DNA of 64,000 bases, taken from positions 1-64,000 of the forward strand of contig LDYB01000018.1 of assembly GCA_001442985.1 (NCBI GenBank), written 5' to 3'. The notes beneath the pieces were generated by a model, which worked only from the letters and a program-made list of their open reading frames with translations, was not told the DNA's origin and ran no database searches. Below are positions 45,856-55,492 of this stretch, piece after piece; position 1 is the first letter of the stretch; every line of letters starts with the position of its first letter. A program made the translations under genes and the position numbers. The DNA is from Armatimonadetes bacterium DC (lineage in GTDB: Bacteria; Armatimonadota; Fimbriimonadia; Fimbriimonadales; GBS-DC).

Positions 45856-47547
45856 CTATCCGCCACTGCCGAAGTTGAACAATACCGTGAGGAGGTCGGC
45901 GTCATCCACCACGCCGTCGTTGTTCAGGTCAGCGGGAGAGCCGCTCTGTCCGAACTCAAACAATACGGCGAGCAGGTCGGCATCATCAATCACATCGTCG
46001 CCATTCACATCGCCATTAACGGTGAATTGCAGGGGGAGGTAAGCGAACCCCTGCGCCGGGACCGACACATTCGGGACGCTGATAGAGAGGTAAGTGCCCG
46101 CCTTCGCTCGAACGGTGTAGACGCCCGGCGCGTTCACGCGCTCCGAGAAGCGCCCGTAGGCGTCCAGCGTGGTGTGGATCGTTTGCACAGGGTTGCCGTT
46201 CTGCAGGAGTGTGAGCTGCAGCGGCACGCCCAGAGGCAACCCGCTACGCCCCTCCAGACGCGCATGCCCGTTCACCACTTCGGGCGGGTTCACGGGGCGA
46301 ATCCGATAGATTCGGTTGGCGAACAACGAGACCACATACAGGTAGCCATCGGGACCGATTTTGAGGTCGGTCACGATGCCCCAGCCTGTGCCCCACGCGA
46401 GACTGTTGCGTTCTGCGGTGGAGTCAGCAACGCGGTCTGCCAGCGCGCCCGAAAGCACAAAATCATCGCGCGGAGCGTTCAGCCTGAAAAAGTAGAGCTG
46501 CCCGTTGTTCGATTCGCCCACCACGGCATGGTCGCGAACGCCTACATCGAATCGCGCGGAGCGCAGAAACTGGATGCTCGTCACGCCAATCGGCGTCAGC
46601 CACGAGAAAACAGGATCGGCATAATAGGCGTTGGGCAGGTAAACCAGATCGCTTGCGTCGTAGGCGGTGTTGCCGTTTTCGCTGTAGGCGGCGTCCCGCG
46701 AATCGGGTCCCATAATCTTGAGCCAGCCGCTGTTGAAGCCGCGCTCCACGAGGTTGATTTCGTCGTAGACATTTGGACCGTTCTCGGTCATCCAGAGCCT
46801 GGCGGTGAGCGTGTCAAACGCCATGCCGAAGCTGTTGCGAATTCCGTATGCCCAGAGGCGCTGAATGCGCGGGTCTGGATGCGCCACGAACGGGTTATCG
46901 GACGGGATGGAGCCGTCGGGGTTCAGGCGAAAGATTCCGCCCACCCCCGCCACCGCCGTGGTGCTGGTGTTCTGCTCGATGCGCCCGTTGGTAAGCCGCC
47001 CCCGATTCAGGTCGCCCGTAACCCCATAGAGTAGCCCCTCAGGACCGAACAGAATCACGCCTCCATCGTGATTGGGTCCGTTGCTCTGGCTGGGGTCGCG
47101 CGGGAAGGCAACAATGAGCGTGGGGTTCACCAGGCTTGTCCCGTTCCATGTGTAGCGCTCCACGCGGTTATCCACCCATGCGGACTGGGTTCCTGTGTCG
47201 GCGCCTGTGCTGGAAAGGGTGTAGTAAAGGTACACATAGCCGTTCTGGGCGAAGTTGGGGTGAAGCGCAATTCCCAGCAGCCCGCGCTCACTGGCGTTGT
47301 TGACGGGCAAATCCAGCACGGTCGCCGTTACGGCGCCGTTCTCCACCAGTTTCACGCGCCCGGTATTTTTCTCAATCACAAAAAAGCGGTTCGGGTTAGA
47401 AGGCTCCAGAAACTCGATGGCAATCGGCAGACTCAACCCGGAGGCAACCACTGTGTCGTAGGTCAGGTTCGGGTCCACAAGGGTCTGACCATACAGATTC
47501 GCTATGAGACTCCATAAACCTGCCCAGAACAACCTTCGCATGTGCAT
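45856..47547 (-). CDS. PQQ-type sugar dehydrogenase-like beta-propeller with C-terminal dockerin repeats
   Basis: 563 residues from the ATG at 47547. Signal peptide at about 1-20. A six-bladed glucose/sorbosone-dehydrogenase propeller at about 30-400: NNASERGLLGIALHPNF, NHDGGVILFGPEGLLYG, GIRNSFGMAFD. A beta domain at about 410-500. Two dockerin calcium loops, DVNGDDVIDDADLLAVLFEF and DLNNDGVVDDADLLTVLFNF. TATAAT (47559-47554) ends 6 nt before the ATG, so the mRNA is probably leaderless. No cohesin gene is visible. Confidence 0.85.
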   Translation of the reverse strand: MHMRRLFWAGLWSLIANLYGQTLVDPNLTYDTVVASGLSLPIAIEFLEPSNPNRFFVIEKNTGRVKLVENGAVTATVLDLPVNNASERGLLGIALHPNFAQNGYVYLYYTLSSTGADTGTQSAWVDNRVERYTWNGTSLVNPTLIVAFPRDPSQSNGPNHDGGVILFGPEGLLYGVTGDLNRGRLTNGRIEQNTSTTAVAGVGGIFRLNPDGSIPSDNPFVAHPDPRIQRLWAYGIRNSFGMAFDTLTARLWMTENGPNVYDEINLVERGFNSGWLKIMGPDSRDAAYSENGNTAYDASDLVYLPNAYYADPVFSWLTPIGVTSIQFLRSARFDVGVRDHAVVGESNNGQLYFFRLNAPRDDFVLSGALADRVADSTAERNSLAWGTGWGIVTDLKIGPDGYLYVVSLFANRIYRIRPVNPPEVVNGHARLEGRSGLPLGVPLQLTLLQNGNPVQTIHTTLDAYGRFSERVNAPGVYTVRAKAGTYLSISVPNVSVPAQGFAYLPLQFTVNGDVNGDDVIDDADLLAVLFEFGQSGSPADLNNDGVVDDADLLTVLFNFGSGG

Positions 47548-47620
47548 GGTTCTATTATAGCCCAATTCCTCAGGGCAGGAGAGAGCGCCTTGCCCACGAA
47601 ACAGTTTATGGAGGTGCATG

Positions 47621-47947
47621 ATGATTATTACGAATCTGGCAGAAGTGCCCGGTTATCGGATTACAAAAGTGCTGGGCATTGTTAAAGGGAATACGGTGCG
47701 CGCGACTCATTTCGGGCGCGACATTCTGGCTTCGTTGCGCCAGATTGTGGGCGGCGAACTGAAGGAGTATACCGAGATGCTGGCGCACGCCCGCGCCGAA
47801 GCCGAACAGCGCATGATCGAAGAGGCGGTCAAGCTCGGCGCAAACGCCATCGTAAATGTGCGCTATGTATCGGGTAATGTCACCCACAACTCCGCCGAGA
47901 TTTTAGTCTACGGCACAGCGGTGCAAATTGAGCCAGCAGGGGGTTAG
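47621..47947 (+). CDS. YbjQ family protein (heavy-metal-binding-like, DUF74)
   Basis: 108 residues. VPGYRITKVLGIVKGNTVRA and GANAIVNVRYVSG are the family hallmarks. ATG 47621 is chosen over 47618 because GGAGGT is then 5 nt away. Function uncertain. It is followed directly by the SDR gene. Confidence 0.9.
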   Translation: MIITNLAEVPGYRITKVLGIVKGNTVRATHFGRDILASLRQIVGGELKEYTEMLAHARAEAEQRMIEEAVKLGANAIVNVRYVSGNVTHNSAEILVYGTAVQIEPAGG

Positions 47948-47949
47948 GC

Positions 47950-48735
47950 GTGCGACTGGCAGGGCGCGTGGCGTGGGTGACGGGCAGTGCGCAGGGCTTG
48001 GGCGAGGCGATTGCAAAACGCCTCGCAGCAGAAGGATGTCGGGGACTCACGCTCAGCGACATCCAGCCCGAAAAACTGGAGCGCGTGGCGCAGGGTATTC
48101 AGCAAGCCTACCCTGAGTGTAAGGTGTTGCCCCTGTTTTGCGATGTGCGCTCCGAAGCGCAGGTCGCTGAGACGGTCCAGCGCACGGTGGAGACTTTCGG
48201 ACGGCTCGATATTCTCGTGGCGAACGCGGGCGTGATTCATGCCGCCGAGCTGACCGAGATGACGCTGGAGCAGTGGCAGTGGCAGATCGATGTGAACCTG
48301 ACAGGCTATTTCCTGTGCGCCCGTGAGGCGGCGAAGGTCATGAAAACGCAGGGGAGTGGCGTGATTATTCAGATTAACTCCAAGTCGGGGCTGAAGGGGA
48401 GCTACAAAAACGGCGCCTACGCCGCCAGCAAGTTCGGCGGGATCGGGCTGACCCAGAGTATCGCGATGGACCTTGCGCCCTACGGCATTCGGGTGAACGC
48501 CATCTGCCCGGGGAATCTCTTCGAGTCGCCGATGTGGCAGGAGAGCCTGTTTGAACAGTACGCCCGCAAGTGGGGCATTCCGCAAGAGGCGGTCCAGCGC
48601 TACTACGAGGCGCAGGTTCCCCTTGGGCGCGGCTGCACCTATGAGGATGTATGCAACCTGCTGGTGTTTCTGGCGTCGGATGAAGCCTCGTATATCACGG
48701 GCGAGGCGTATCGGGTAGCAGGGGGTCAGTTGTGA
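47950..48735 (+). CDS. Short-chain dehydrogenase, sorbitol-6-phosphate 2-dehydrogenase-like
   Basis: 261 residues, GTG start 3 bp after the YbjQ gene. Glycine-rich TGSAQGLGEA (11-20), NAGV, and the catalytic Ser-Tyr-Lys: INSKSG and YAASKFGG. QINSKSG, YARKWGI and QVPLGRGCTYEDV closely follow SrlD. It would oxidise sorbitol-6-phosphate to fructose-6-phosphate with NAD. No srl transport genes adjoin. Confidence 0.82.
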   Translation: MRLAGRVAWVTGSAQGLGEAIAKRLAAEGCRGLTLSDIQPEKLERVAQGIQQAYPECKVLPLFCDVRSEAQVAETVQRTVETFGRLDILVANAGVIHAAELTEMTLEQWQWQIDVNLTGYFLCAREAAKVMKTQGSGVIIQINSKSGLKGSYKNGAYAASKFGGIGLTQSIAMDLAPYGIRVNAICPGNLFESPMWQESLFEQYARKWGIPQEAVQRYYEAQVPLGRGCTYEDVCNLLVFLASDEASYITGEAYRVAGGQL

Positions 48736-48738
48736 ACC

Positions 48739-49650
48739 TTACGCCAAGCCGCGCTTGCGAGCGGACTTCCAGCGGTCATGCAGCCAGAGCCACTGGTCGG
48801 GATAGCGCCGCACATAGGTCTCCAGAATGTCGTGCAACGCCTGCATGATGCGCTGACTATCGGCTGCTGTATCGCCCGTCGGCTCAAAACGCAACGGGGG
48901 CAGAATCTCCACCCGATGATAATCGCCCGGCAGGCGTACATTAAACAGGGGCACCAGCGGCGCGCCCGTGCGCAGATGGAACACCGCAGGACCCGCCACA
49001 CTGCCTGCTTTTTGCCCGAAAAACTCTACAAACACATCGCCTGCGTTCTGGTCGGGCAGGATTCCCACCGCCTCGTTGTTGCGAAGGGCTTTCAGCACGG
49101 GGCGCGCCGCCTGACCGCGCGGAATCACTTTATAACCGCTCCGCTCCCGAATCAGGGTTACCAGCTCGGTCGTGGCGGGGTCGTCTGTGTCGCGGGCGAT
49201 CACCCAGATGGGGTAGCCCAGCATACAGAGGTAGCGCGCCATCAGCTCCCAGTTGCCGAAGTGCCCCGTAATGAGCAGCACACCTTTGCCCTCCCGAAAC
49301 GCCGCATCGAGATGCTCCAGCCCGACCACCTGCAGGCGTTGTTCAATCTCCTCTTTGCTCATAGAGGGCGCTTTGAGAAACTCCGCCAGCGCGACGCCGA
49401 AGTTCCGAAACACGCGCCGTGCGGTCGCACGCACCTGCGCCCGCGACCACTCTGGAAACGCCCGCTGCAGATTCGCCTCCGCCACCCGCCGATAGCGCCC
49501 CACCAGCCAGTAGCCCAGCAACCCCACCCCCGCGCCGAGCCGTATCGCCCAACCCATCGGCAACCAGCGAAACAGCCCCCATGCCAGATATAAGCCCCAC
49601 CTGCCCAGCACGCGCTGAATCCGCTTCGGAACCGAAAACCCCTGCACCAT
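48739..49650 (-). CDS. LpxL/HtrB family lipid A acyltransferase-like protein
   Basis: 303 residues from ATG 49650 (TATGCT 9 nt upstream). An N-terminal membrane anchor (about 12-50) and the acyltransferase motif H130-x4-E135 in HFGNWE, with GILPDQN downstream. The family adds acyl chains to lipid A or other glycolipids at the inner membrane. Together with the porin and Lnt-like genes it supports a diderm envelope. It converges with the SDR gene. Confidence 0.88.
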   Translation of the reverse strand: MVQGFSVPKRIQRVLGRWGLYLAWGLFRWLPMGWAIRLGAGVGLLGYWLVGRYRRVAEANLQRAFPEWSRAQVRATARRVFRNFGVALAEFLKAPSMSKEEIEQRLQVVGLEHLDAAFREGKGVLLITGHFGNWELMARYLCMLGYPIWVIARDTDDPATTELVTLIRERSGYKVIPRGQAARPVLKALRNNEAVGILPDQNAGDVFVEFFGQKAGSVAGPAVFHLRTGAPLVPLFNVRLPGDYHRVEILPPLRFEPTGDTAADSQRIMQALHDILETYVRRYPDQWLWLHDRWKSARKRGLA

Positions 49651-49728
49651 GTCTAAAATAGCATACCCCATCCCTGCTCCCGAATAACCTCACGAAACTG
49701 GGGTATAATGCTTATGGAGGAGACGGAA

Positions 49729-50538
49729 ATGAAACAGCGCGGTTTTACCCTGATAGAGTTGCTCGTGGTGATAGCGATTATCGCCATCTTAGCCGCAATT
49801 TTATTCCCCGTATTCGCACAGGCGCGTGCCAAAGCCCGCCAGACGATGTGCTTGAGCAACAATAAGCAAATCGGGCTGGCGGCGATGATGTATTTGCAGG
49901 ACTATGACGAGATCTACCCCTTCGCGGAGATTGCGACCATCCCGCCCCCTGGGTTCTGCGGCGGCGGCTATACGAGTTGTACCTCCATCGGCTACCTCTA
50001 TTGGCTCCAGCCTTATTCCAAAAACAATCTCTACTCGAAATGCCCCGATGCGAAAACACCCGACGAATCGCAGGCGACGGGGCGCCGACTGGTCTGCGAA
50101 GGGCGGATTGGCTACGGCGCGGCATACCCCTCACCGATGGGCTACATGTGGGCGTGCGGCAGCCCGTGGACGGTTCCCAGCAAGCACATGGCAGCCCTCA
50201 ACAGCCCTGCCAACCATGTGCTGGTGATGGACGCCATCCCCAGTGGGGTCAGCAGCTATCCTCTGTGGCGCCAGTACGGCTACTACATGAATGTGGTCTA
50301 CTCGCCGTTTCCTGCTGCACAGGGGCTGAATCCCGGCGCGGCGTTCCATCAGCGTCCGCACGGGCGCCACATGGGGCTGGTGGTCGTGACCTTCGCGGAT
50401 GGGCACACCAAAGTAACGCCCTTCGAGCAACTTTATGGCTTGCCTGAGCGCGAATGCGAGCGTAACGATTTCACCTACTGCTCGCAGATCAATCTGGACC
50501 CGAACCAGTACCCCCAGCTCTGGGAGCGGTGGCAGTGA
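49729..50538 (+). CDS. Prepilin-type DUF1559 protein (first copy)
   Basis: 269 residues. [20 protein letters not shown] (4-23) is a type IV pilin/pseudopilin signal with the peptidase site before [15 protein letters not shown] follows, then a DUF1559/H-X9-DG domain ending FADGHTKV. It is exported and may assemble in a pseudopilus or act at the surface. GGAGGAGA and GGGGTATAAT (box 49704-49709) precede the ATG. The second copy is at 52367. Confidence 0.93.
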   Translation: MKQRGFTLIELLVVIAIIAILAAILFPVFAQARAKARQTMCLSNNKQIGLAAMMYLQDYDEIYPFAEIATIPPPGFCGGGYTSCTSIGYLYWLQPYSKNNLYSKCPDAKTPDESQATGRRLVCEGRIGYGAAYPSPMGYMWACGSPWTVPSKHMAALNSPANHVLVMDAIPSGVSSYPLWRQYGYYMNVVYSPFPAAQGLNPGAAFHQRPHGRHMGLVVVTFADGHTKVTPFEQLYGLPERECERNDFTYCSQINLDPNQYPQLWERWQ

Positions 50539-51038
50539 TGAGCCAACTCGAAGTACGCTGGCTGGACCCGTCGCGCGTGGTGGTGGAGCGCGTGCCCGAA
50601 AGCCGCCACATCCGCATTCGGCTGGAGGATGGGGAAGTGCATGAAGATGTGCAGTTCGCGCGTGCCTTCCCCTTCTCCAACCCCGACCAGTATATCAGCG
50701 TGCTGACCTTTGAGGGGAAAGAAATTGGCATGTTCCGCACGCTGGAGGGCATGGCGCCTGCCTCCCGTGCGATTGTGGAAGCGGAGCTGGAACAGCGCTA
50801 TTTCATCCCCCTCATTCAGAAAATCTACTCGCTCACTGAAGAGTACGGGCAGCTGCGCTGGGAGGTGGAGACCGACCGGGGCGAGCGCGTCTTCTATGTG
50901 CGCAACTGGCGCGATAATGTGCATGAACTTTCGCCCGTGCGCTACCTGATTGTGGCGGTGGACGGTAGCCGCTACGAGATTCGGGACTACACCGCGCTGG
51001 ATGCCCGGAGCCGCGCGTGGCTGGAGCGGCTGGTGTAG
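50538..51038 (+). CDS. DUF1854 domain protein
   Basis: 166 residues; ATG overlaps the prepilin stop by one base. FPFSNPDQYISVLTFEGKEIGMF, LEQRYFIPLIQKIYSL and VRNWRDNVHEL are typical of DUF1854, a domain often linked to ABC exporters; none is here. No signal peptide. Function unknown. Confidence 0.8.
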   Translation: MSQLEVRWLDPSRVVVERVPESRHIRIRLEDGEVHEDVQFARAFPFSNPDQYISVLTFEGKEIGMFRTLEGMAPASRAIVEAELEQRYFIPLIQKIYSLTEEYGQLRWEVETDRGERVFYVRNWRDNVHELSPVRYLIVAVDGSRYEIRDYTALDARSRAWLERLV

Positions 51039-51089
51039 CAGGAATCGGCACCGATAGCGCGAAACACCCTGCTCGTGGAGGACGAGAGC

Positions 51090-52217
51090 GTGTTGTTGCG
51101 CGTGGAAGTGCGGGCGACGGAGGCAAGCTATCAGGGTTGCCCTGTCTGGATGCCGTTGTCGCGTCGTCTGCCTGAAATCCCGCTGGCGCTGATGGAAGGC
51201 GCCACGCCTGTCGCCGCGCAGGTAGTGGAACGCGAGGGCAAGCGATGGCTGGTCTGGATAGAACCCAACCTGCCCAAAGGCGGACGCAAGCTCTACACCC
51301 TGCGCCCCCATCCCCAGCGCCCCAGGGGATTCGAACACACCCGCACCGAGCAGAGTGTACAGATTACCTATCAGGGGAAGCCGTTCACAGCGTATGTGCT
51401 TCAGGGCGCGCCGAAGCCGTACCTGTACCCCCTCTACGGCGCGAACGGCAAACCCATCACCCGCCATTTCCCAATGCGAGTCGTGCAAGGCGAATCGATG
51501 GACCACCCACACCATCGCTCTGTATGGTTCACGCACGGCGCGGTGAACGGGGTGGACTTCTGGGGCGAGGGCGCAGGCAAGGGGAAGATTGTCCCGCGCG
51601 AGCTGGTGCGTGTGGAATCAGGGCTGGTGCTGAGCCGAATCGTGGCGCGTAACGACTGGGTCGCGCCCGATGGCAAAACCCTGCTGGAAGAGACCACCGA
51701 GATTATCGCCTACGCGGCGCCCGAGGCGCGCTGGCTGGACTACACGGTGAGCCTGAAAGCAAAGGAGGAACCCGTGCGCTTCGGCGACACCAAAGAGGGC
51801 ACTTTCGGCGTGCGTGTGGCATCCAGTATGGAAGTAACGCGGGGTGAAGGTGGTCAGATTGTCAACGCGCGGGGTCAGCGCAATAAAGACGCCTGGGGCA
51901 AACGCGCCGAATGGTGCGATTACACAGGTCCCGTTGAAGGCGAGATTGTGGGAATCGCGATTTTTGACCACCCTGCGAACTTCCGCCATCCGACCTACTG
52001 GCATGTGCGCGACTATGGGCTGTTCGCGGTCAACCCCTTCGGGATTCACGACTTTGAACCCGATAAACCTGCCGGCACGGGCGATTACCTGCTTGCTTCG
52101 GGGCAAACCCTGACTTTGCGCTATCGGCTCTACCTGCACAAGGGGCGCACCGACGAGGCGCGCGTCGCCGAGCAGTTTGAGGCGTACCGCCACGCGCCGC
52201 AGTTCGTACCCCGCTAA
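51090..52217 (+). CDS. PmoA-like (DUF6807) family protein
   Basis: 375 residues from GTG 51090, chosen because GGAGG lies 8 nt upstream; GTG 51075 is possible. RHFPMRVVQGESMDHPHHRS and GVDFWGEG, with several histidines, then IAIFDHPANFRHPTYWHVRDYGLFAVN, match the family named after PmoA-like proteins found in sugar-degrading clusters. Likely cytoplasmic. The reaction is not known to me. Confidence 0.78.
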   Translation: MLLRVEVRATEASYQGCPVWMPLSRRLPEIPLALMEGATPVAAQVVEREGKRWLVWIEPNLPKGGRKLYTLRPHPQRPRGFEHTRTEQSVQITYQGKPFTAYVLQGAPKPYLYPLYGANGKPITRHFPMRVVQGESMDHPHHRSVWFTHGAVNGVDFWGEGAGKGKIVPRELVRVESGLVLSRIVARNDWVAPDGKTLLEETTEIIAYAAPEARWLDYTVSLKAKEEPVRFGDTKEGTFGVRVASSMEVTRGEGGQIVNARGQRNKDAWGKRAEWCDYTGPVEGEIVGIAIFDHPANFRHPTYWHVRDYGLFAVNPFGIHDFEPDKPAGTGDYLLASGQTLTLRYRLYLHKGRTDEARVAEQFEAYRHAPQFVPR

Positions 52218-52255
52218 ATTACGGGTTTTGTCATAAAAAGCGCGAGACACCCCCC

Positions 52256-52332
52256 TTGACATTCCGTCTCATGGGGTATAATAAGGGAACCCATGACGGC
52301 GGGTTCCCCTGAGTGGGAACCTCGCCGTTTTT
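52256..52332 (+). promoter_or_regulatory. Promoter and intrinsic-terminator-like leader of the second prepilin gene
   Basis: TTGACA (52256-52261) and GGGGTATAAT (box 52277-52282). A 13-bp stem with one bulged T (52296-52308 with 52315-52328) follows and runs straight into T residues (to 52332). GGGAACCC (52285-52292) could pair with GGGTTCCC (52301-52308) instead. This looks like an attenuator, or a very short transcript. Confidence 0.55.
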
Positions 52333-52366
52333 ATATGGGCGACCAACAGACCTATTAGGAGGTACG

Positions 52367-53197
52367 ATGAACGGTATGAATCGCAAGGGCTTTACACTGA
52401 TCGAGCTGCTGGTAGTGATTGCGATTATCGCAATCCTGGCGGCAATCCTGTTCCCCGTGTTTGCGCAGGCACGCGAGAAAGCGCGCCAGACCAGCTGCAC
52501 CAATAACCAGAAGCAGATTGCTCTGGCAACCCTGCAGTATGTAACGGACTATGACGAGACGATGCCGATGAGCGCCTACCTGGGGCGCAACCAGCAGAAC
52601 CAGCCGGCACTGATTACGGTATACGATGTGCTGGCACCCTACATCAAGAACGCCGATATTTTTGCATGCCCCAGCTATCGTCCTGGGATTGACTGGCAGG
52701 CGCGACTGCAGGCTATCGGGCTGAACTATGGCGGCACTTTCCGCTACACGGGCTATGCGCCCAACCTCGGACTGTTCGGCGAGAACTTCTGCGGCACCGC
52801 TCTCAACCGCTACACACCCGTCACCAAGATGGCAGCGATGGAAGCGCCCGTCGAGACAATTATGTTCTTCGACGGCTATGTGAAGACGCTGACCTCCACC
52901 CTGCCGTTCAGCCTGTTCCTCGGCTTTGCGCGGCACGGTGAGGGTGTGGTGATTAACTTCGCCGACGGGCACGCCAAGTGGACGCGCTATGCGGCGGTCA
53001 ACACGATTGCCCAGCAGTTCACCACGCCGTCGGGTTCGCGCGCGCCGCGCTACTACAGCTGGCGCACCGACATCCCGCTGGTCGCCACCGATTCGGGGCT
53101 GGAAGCAGTGCAATCCACCCCGCAGCTGCCCTACAACGACCTGCACGGCGTGCCGGGCACCAATATCACCGACTCGGAAGACTTCAGCTGCCAGTAA
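52367..53197 (+). CDS. Prepilin-type DUF1559 protein (second copy)
   Basis: 276 residues. Prepilin signal [20 protein letters not shown] and [20 protein letters not shown], nearly the same as the copy at 49729, but the exported domain has diverged (FADGHAKW conserved). AGGAGGT precedes the ATG. A structured leader and its own terminator mark it as a single-gene unit. Probably a surface or pseudopilus protein. Confidence 0.93.
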   Translation: MNGMNRKGFTLIELLVVIAIIAILAAILFPVFAQAREKARQTSCTNNQKQIALATLQYVTDYDETMPMSAYLGRNQQNQPALITVYDVLAPYIKNADIFACPSYRPGIDWQARLQAIGLNYGGTFRYTGYAPNLGLFGENFCGTALNRYTPVTKMAAMEAPVETIMFFDGYVKTLTSTLPFSLFLGFARHGEGVVINFADGHAKWTRYAAVNTIAQQFTTPSGSRAPRYYSWRTDIPLVATDSGLEAVQSTPQLPYNDLHGVPGTNITDSEDFSCQ

Positions 53198-53222
53198 GCA
53201 TTCGCCCTCATTGGCGGCAAAC

Positions 53223-53254
53223 AAGCCCCATGCGGATTGCGCATGGGGCTTTGC
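53223..53254 (+). terminator. Terminator of the second prepilin gene
   Basis: A 12-bp perfect stem, 53223-53234 with 53240-53251 (AAGCCCCATGCG), followed by TTTGCTGTT. Confidence 0.75.
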
Positions 53255-53302
53255 TGTTATTCTGGCAGGAAAGAGCGCGGCAGGGGACGAAATCAGGTTG
53301 TT

Positions 53303-53560
53303 ATGAACCCCCAGAACCCTGTTCGAGCGTACTGGCGTGCGAATCTGCGTCTGATTCGGACGCTGCTGCTGGTGTGGGCGCTGGTGTCGTATGGGCTGGG
53401 CATTCTGCTGGCGGAGCCGCTGAGCCAGTTTCGTATCGGAACGCTCCCGCTTGGCTTCTGGATTGCTCAGCAGGGCAGTATCTATGTGTTCGTGTTGCTC
53501 ATCTGGCTATATGCCTGGCGCATGGATCGGCTGGACCGCGAATACGATGTGCATGAGTGA
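53303..53560 (+). CDS. DUF4212 small subunit of a sodium/solute symporter
   Basis: 85 residues with two membrane helices (about 17-38 and 55-75) and YWRANLRLIRTLLLVW at the start, matching DUF4212. It pairs with the large symporter subunit 10 bp downstream, as in acetate/lactate-type carriers. Confidence 0.88.
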   Translation: MNPQNPVRAYWRANLRLIRTLLLVWALVSYGLGILLAEPLSQFRIGTLPLGFWIAQQGSIYVFVLLIWLYAWRMDRLDREYDVHE

Positions 53561-53569
53561 GGCTCAGGG

Positions 53570-55312
53570 ATGAGTACGGAACTCTGGACTTATCTGCTGG
53601 TTGGGCTGAGCTTCGCGCTCTATCTGTATATTGGCTACGCGAGTCGCGTGCGCGACACAAAGGGGTTTTATGTGGCGGGACGGGGCGTGCCCCCTGTTGC
53701 CAACGGCGCAGCGACCGCTGCCGACTGGATGAGCGCCGCGAGCTTCATCTCGATGGCAGGGCTGATTTCTGCGATGGGCTACGACGGCGCCATCTATCTG
53801 ATGGGCTGGACAGGCGGCTATGTGCTGCTCGCGTTGCTGCTGGCGCCCTACCTGCGCAAGTACCGCCGATTCACAGTGCCCGATTTTATCGGCGACCGCT
53901 ACGCTTCGAATACCGCGCGGGCGCTGGCGGCGCTGGCGACGCTGTTCATCTCGCTCGTCTATGTGGCGGGGCAGATGCGCGGCGTGGGGATCGTGTTCAG
54001 CCGATTCCTGCAGGTGGATATCGCGCTCGGGGTGCTGGTGGGCGTGCTGGTGGTCGCCTTCTTCGCCGTGCTGGGCGGAATGAAGGGCGTTACATGGACT
54101 CAGGCGGTGCAGTACGCCCTGCTGATTATCGCCTACCTCATTCCAGCGTTTGCGATTGCCTTTATGCTGACAGGCGTGCCAATCCCCCAGCTGGCGCTGG
54201 TGGCGAGCGATTTGCCTGAGCGGCTCAACCAGATTCAAACCCAGCTGGGCTTCGCGGAATATACCCAGCCGTTCCAGAACAAGCCGATGCTGGATGTGCT
54301 GGCAATCACGGCGGCGCTGATGGTGGGCACAGCGGGGTTGCCCCATGTGATTATCCGCTTCTACACCACACCCGATGTGCGCTCGGCGCGCTACTCGGCG
54401 TTCTGGGCGCTGCTATTTATTGCTCTGCTCTACACCACGGCGCCCGCCGTCGCCATGTTCGCACGCTACAATCTGATTAACACCCTGCACGGCAAGCCGC
54501 TGGACGAGGTGCGCCAGATTGAGTGGGTCGCCAAGTGGGAGAAGACCCGCCTGCTGGCGTTTGTGGACAAAAACGGCGATGGACGCCTCACCGTCGCGAA
54601 GGGCAACGCCTTCACAATGGAAGGGGGCAAGCCGAATTTTGACAAGCCCGATATGAGCAACCCGAACGAGGTGTTCGTGGACAACGACATTATCGTGCTA
54701 TCCACGCCGGAGGTGGCGCGTCTGGCAGGGTTTGTGATTGCGCTGGTGGCGGTGGGCGGTCTGGCGGCGGCGCTTTCCACCGCTTCGGGATTGCTGATTG
54801 CGATGGCGAGTGCGGTGGCGCACGACCTGTATTATCGCATCTGGAACCCGCGCGCCCCTGAGCGGCTCCGCCTGCTGGTGGGGCGCCTCGCGATGCTCCC
54901 TGCGCTGGGCGTGGCAGCCTATCTGGGGATTAACCCGCCTGGCTTTGTGGCGCAGGTGGTCGCGTTCGCCTTCGGGCTGGCAGCGGCAGGATTGTTCCCG
55001 TCTATTCTGCTGGGGATTTTTGACCGACGGATGAACCAGCAGGGCGCCGTTGCAGGCATGGTGGTGGGGCTGACTTTCACGGCATGCATGATTGCGCTGA
55101 TGCGCTCGCCCCAGCTGTTTGGCACGCCCCAGCCGCTTCTGAAAGACTTTTTCGGAATCAGCGCAGAGGGCATCGGGGTTGTGGGCATGGTGCTGAATAT
55201 GGCGACTGCGCTGATTGTTTCGCGCCTCACGCCGCCCCCACCCGAAAACATCCAGCAACTGGTCGATGAGATTCGCATCCCGCGCGGCGCAGGCGAGGCG
55301 CTGGACGAGTGA
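53570..55312 (+). CDS. Sodium:solute symporter, VC_2705/ActP-like large subunit
   Basis: 580 residues, about 13 membrane helices. NGAATAADWMSAASFISMAG and GTAGLPHVIIRFYTTPDV are the sodium-binding and core motifs of the SSS family. A loop near 325-370 carries a calcium-loop-like DKNGDGRLTV, also seen in relatives. It probably imports a monocarboxylate with Na+; the substrate is inferred only from the family. Confidence 0.9.
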   Translation: MSTELWTYLLVGLSFALYLYIGYASRVRDTKGFYVAGRGVPPVANGAATAADWMSAASFISMAGLISAMGYDGAIYLMGWTGGYVLLALLLAPYLRKYRRFTVPDFIGDRYASNTARALAALATLFISLVYVAGQMRGVGIVFSRFLQVDIALGVLVGVLVVAFFAVLGGMKGVTWTQAVQYALLIIAYLIPAFAIAFMLTGVPIPQLALVASDLPERLNQIQTQLGFAEYTQPFQNKPMLDVLAITAALMVGTAGLPHVIIRFYTTPDVRSARYSAFWALLFIALLYTTAPAVAMFARYNLINTLHGKPLDEVRQIEWVAKWEKTRLLAFVDKNGDGRLTVAKGNAFTMEGGKPNFDKPDMSNPNEVFVDNDIIVLSTPEVARLAGFVIALVAVGGLAAALSTASGLLIAMASAVAHDLYYRIWNPRAPERLRLLVGRLAMLPALGVAAYLGINPPGFVAQVVAFAFGLAAAGLFPSILLGIFDRRMNQQGAVAGMVVGLTFTACMIALMRSPQLFGTPQPLLKDFFGISAEGIGVVGMVLNMATALIVSRLTPPPPENIQQLVDEIRIPRGAGEALDE

Positions 55313-55330
55313 GGTGGCTGGCTCAAACTC

Positions 55331-55360
55331 TTGACAACTCAGGGGACGATGTGGTATAAT
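55331..55360 (+). promoter_or_regulatory. Promoter of tRNA-Asn
   Basis: TTGACA (55331-55336), 18 bp, TATAAT (55355-55360). The tRNA begins 12 nt later. Confidence 0.9.
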
Positions 55361-55372
55361 TCTTGCGCACGC

Positions 55373-55448
55373 TCCCGGGTAGCTCAATCGGCAGAGCGGG
55401 TGGCTGTTAACCACTAGGTTGCAGGTTCGAGTCCTGCCCCGGGAGCCA
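55373..55448 (+). tRNA. tRNA-Asn (anticodon GTT)
   Basis: Acceptor TCCCGGG/CCCGGGA, loop CTGTTAA, T-loop TTCGAGT, encoded CCA (55446-55448). Confidence 0.96.
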
Positions 55449-55492
55449 TCCGCACGGTTTGCCCTCCTTCCAGCGGAAGGGGGGCTTTTGCG

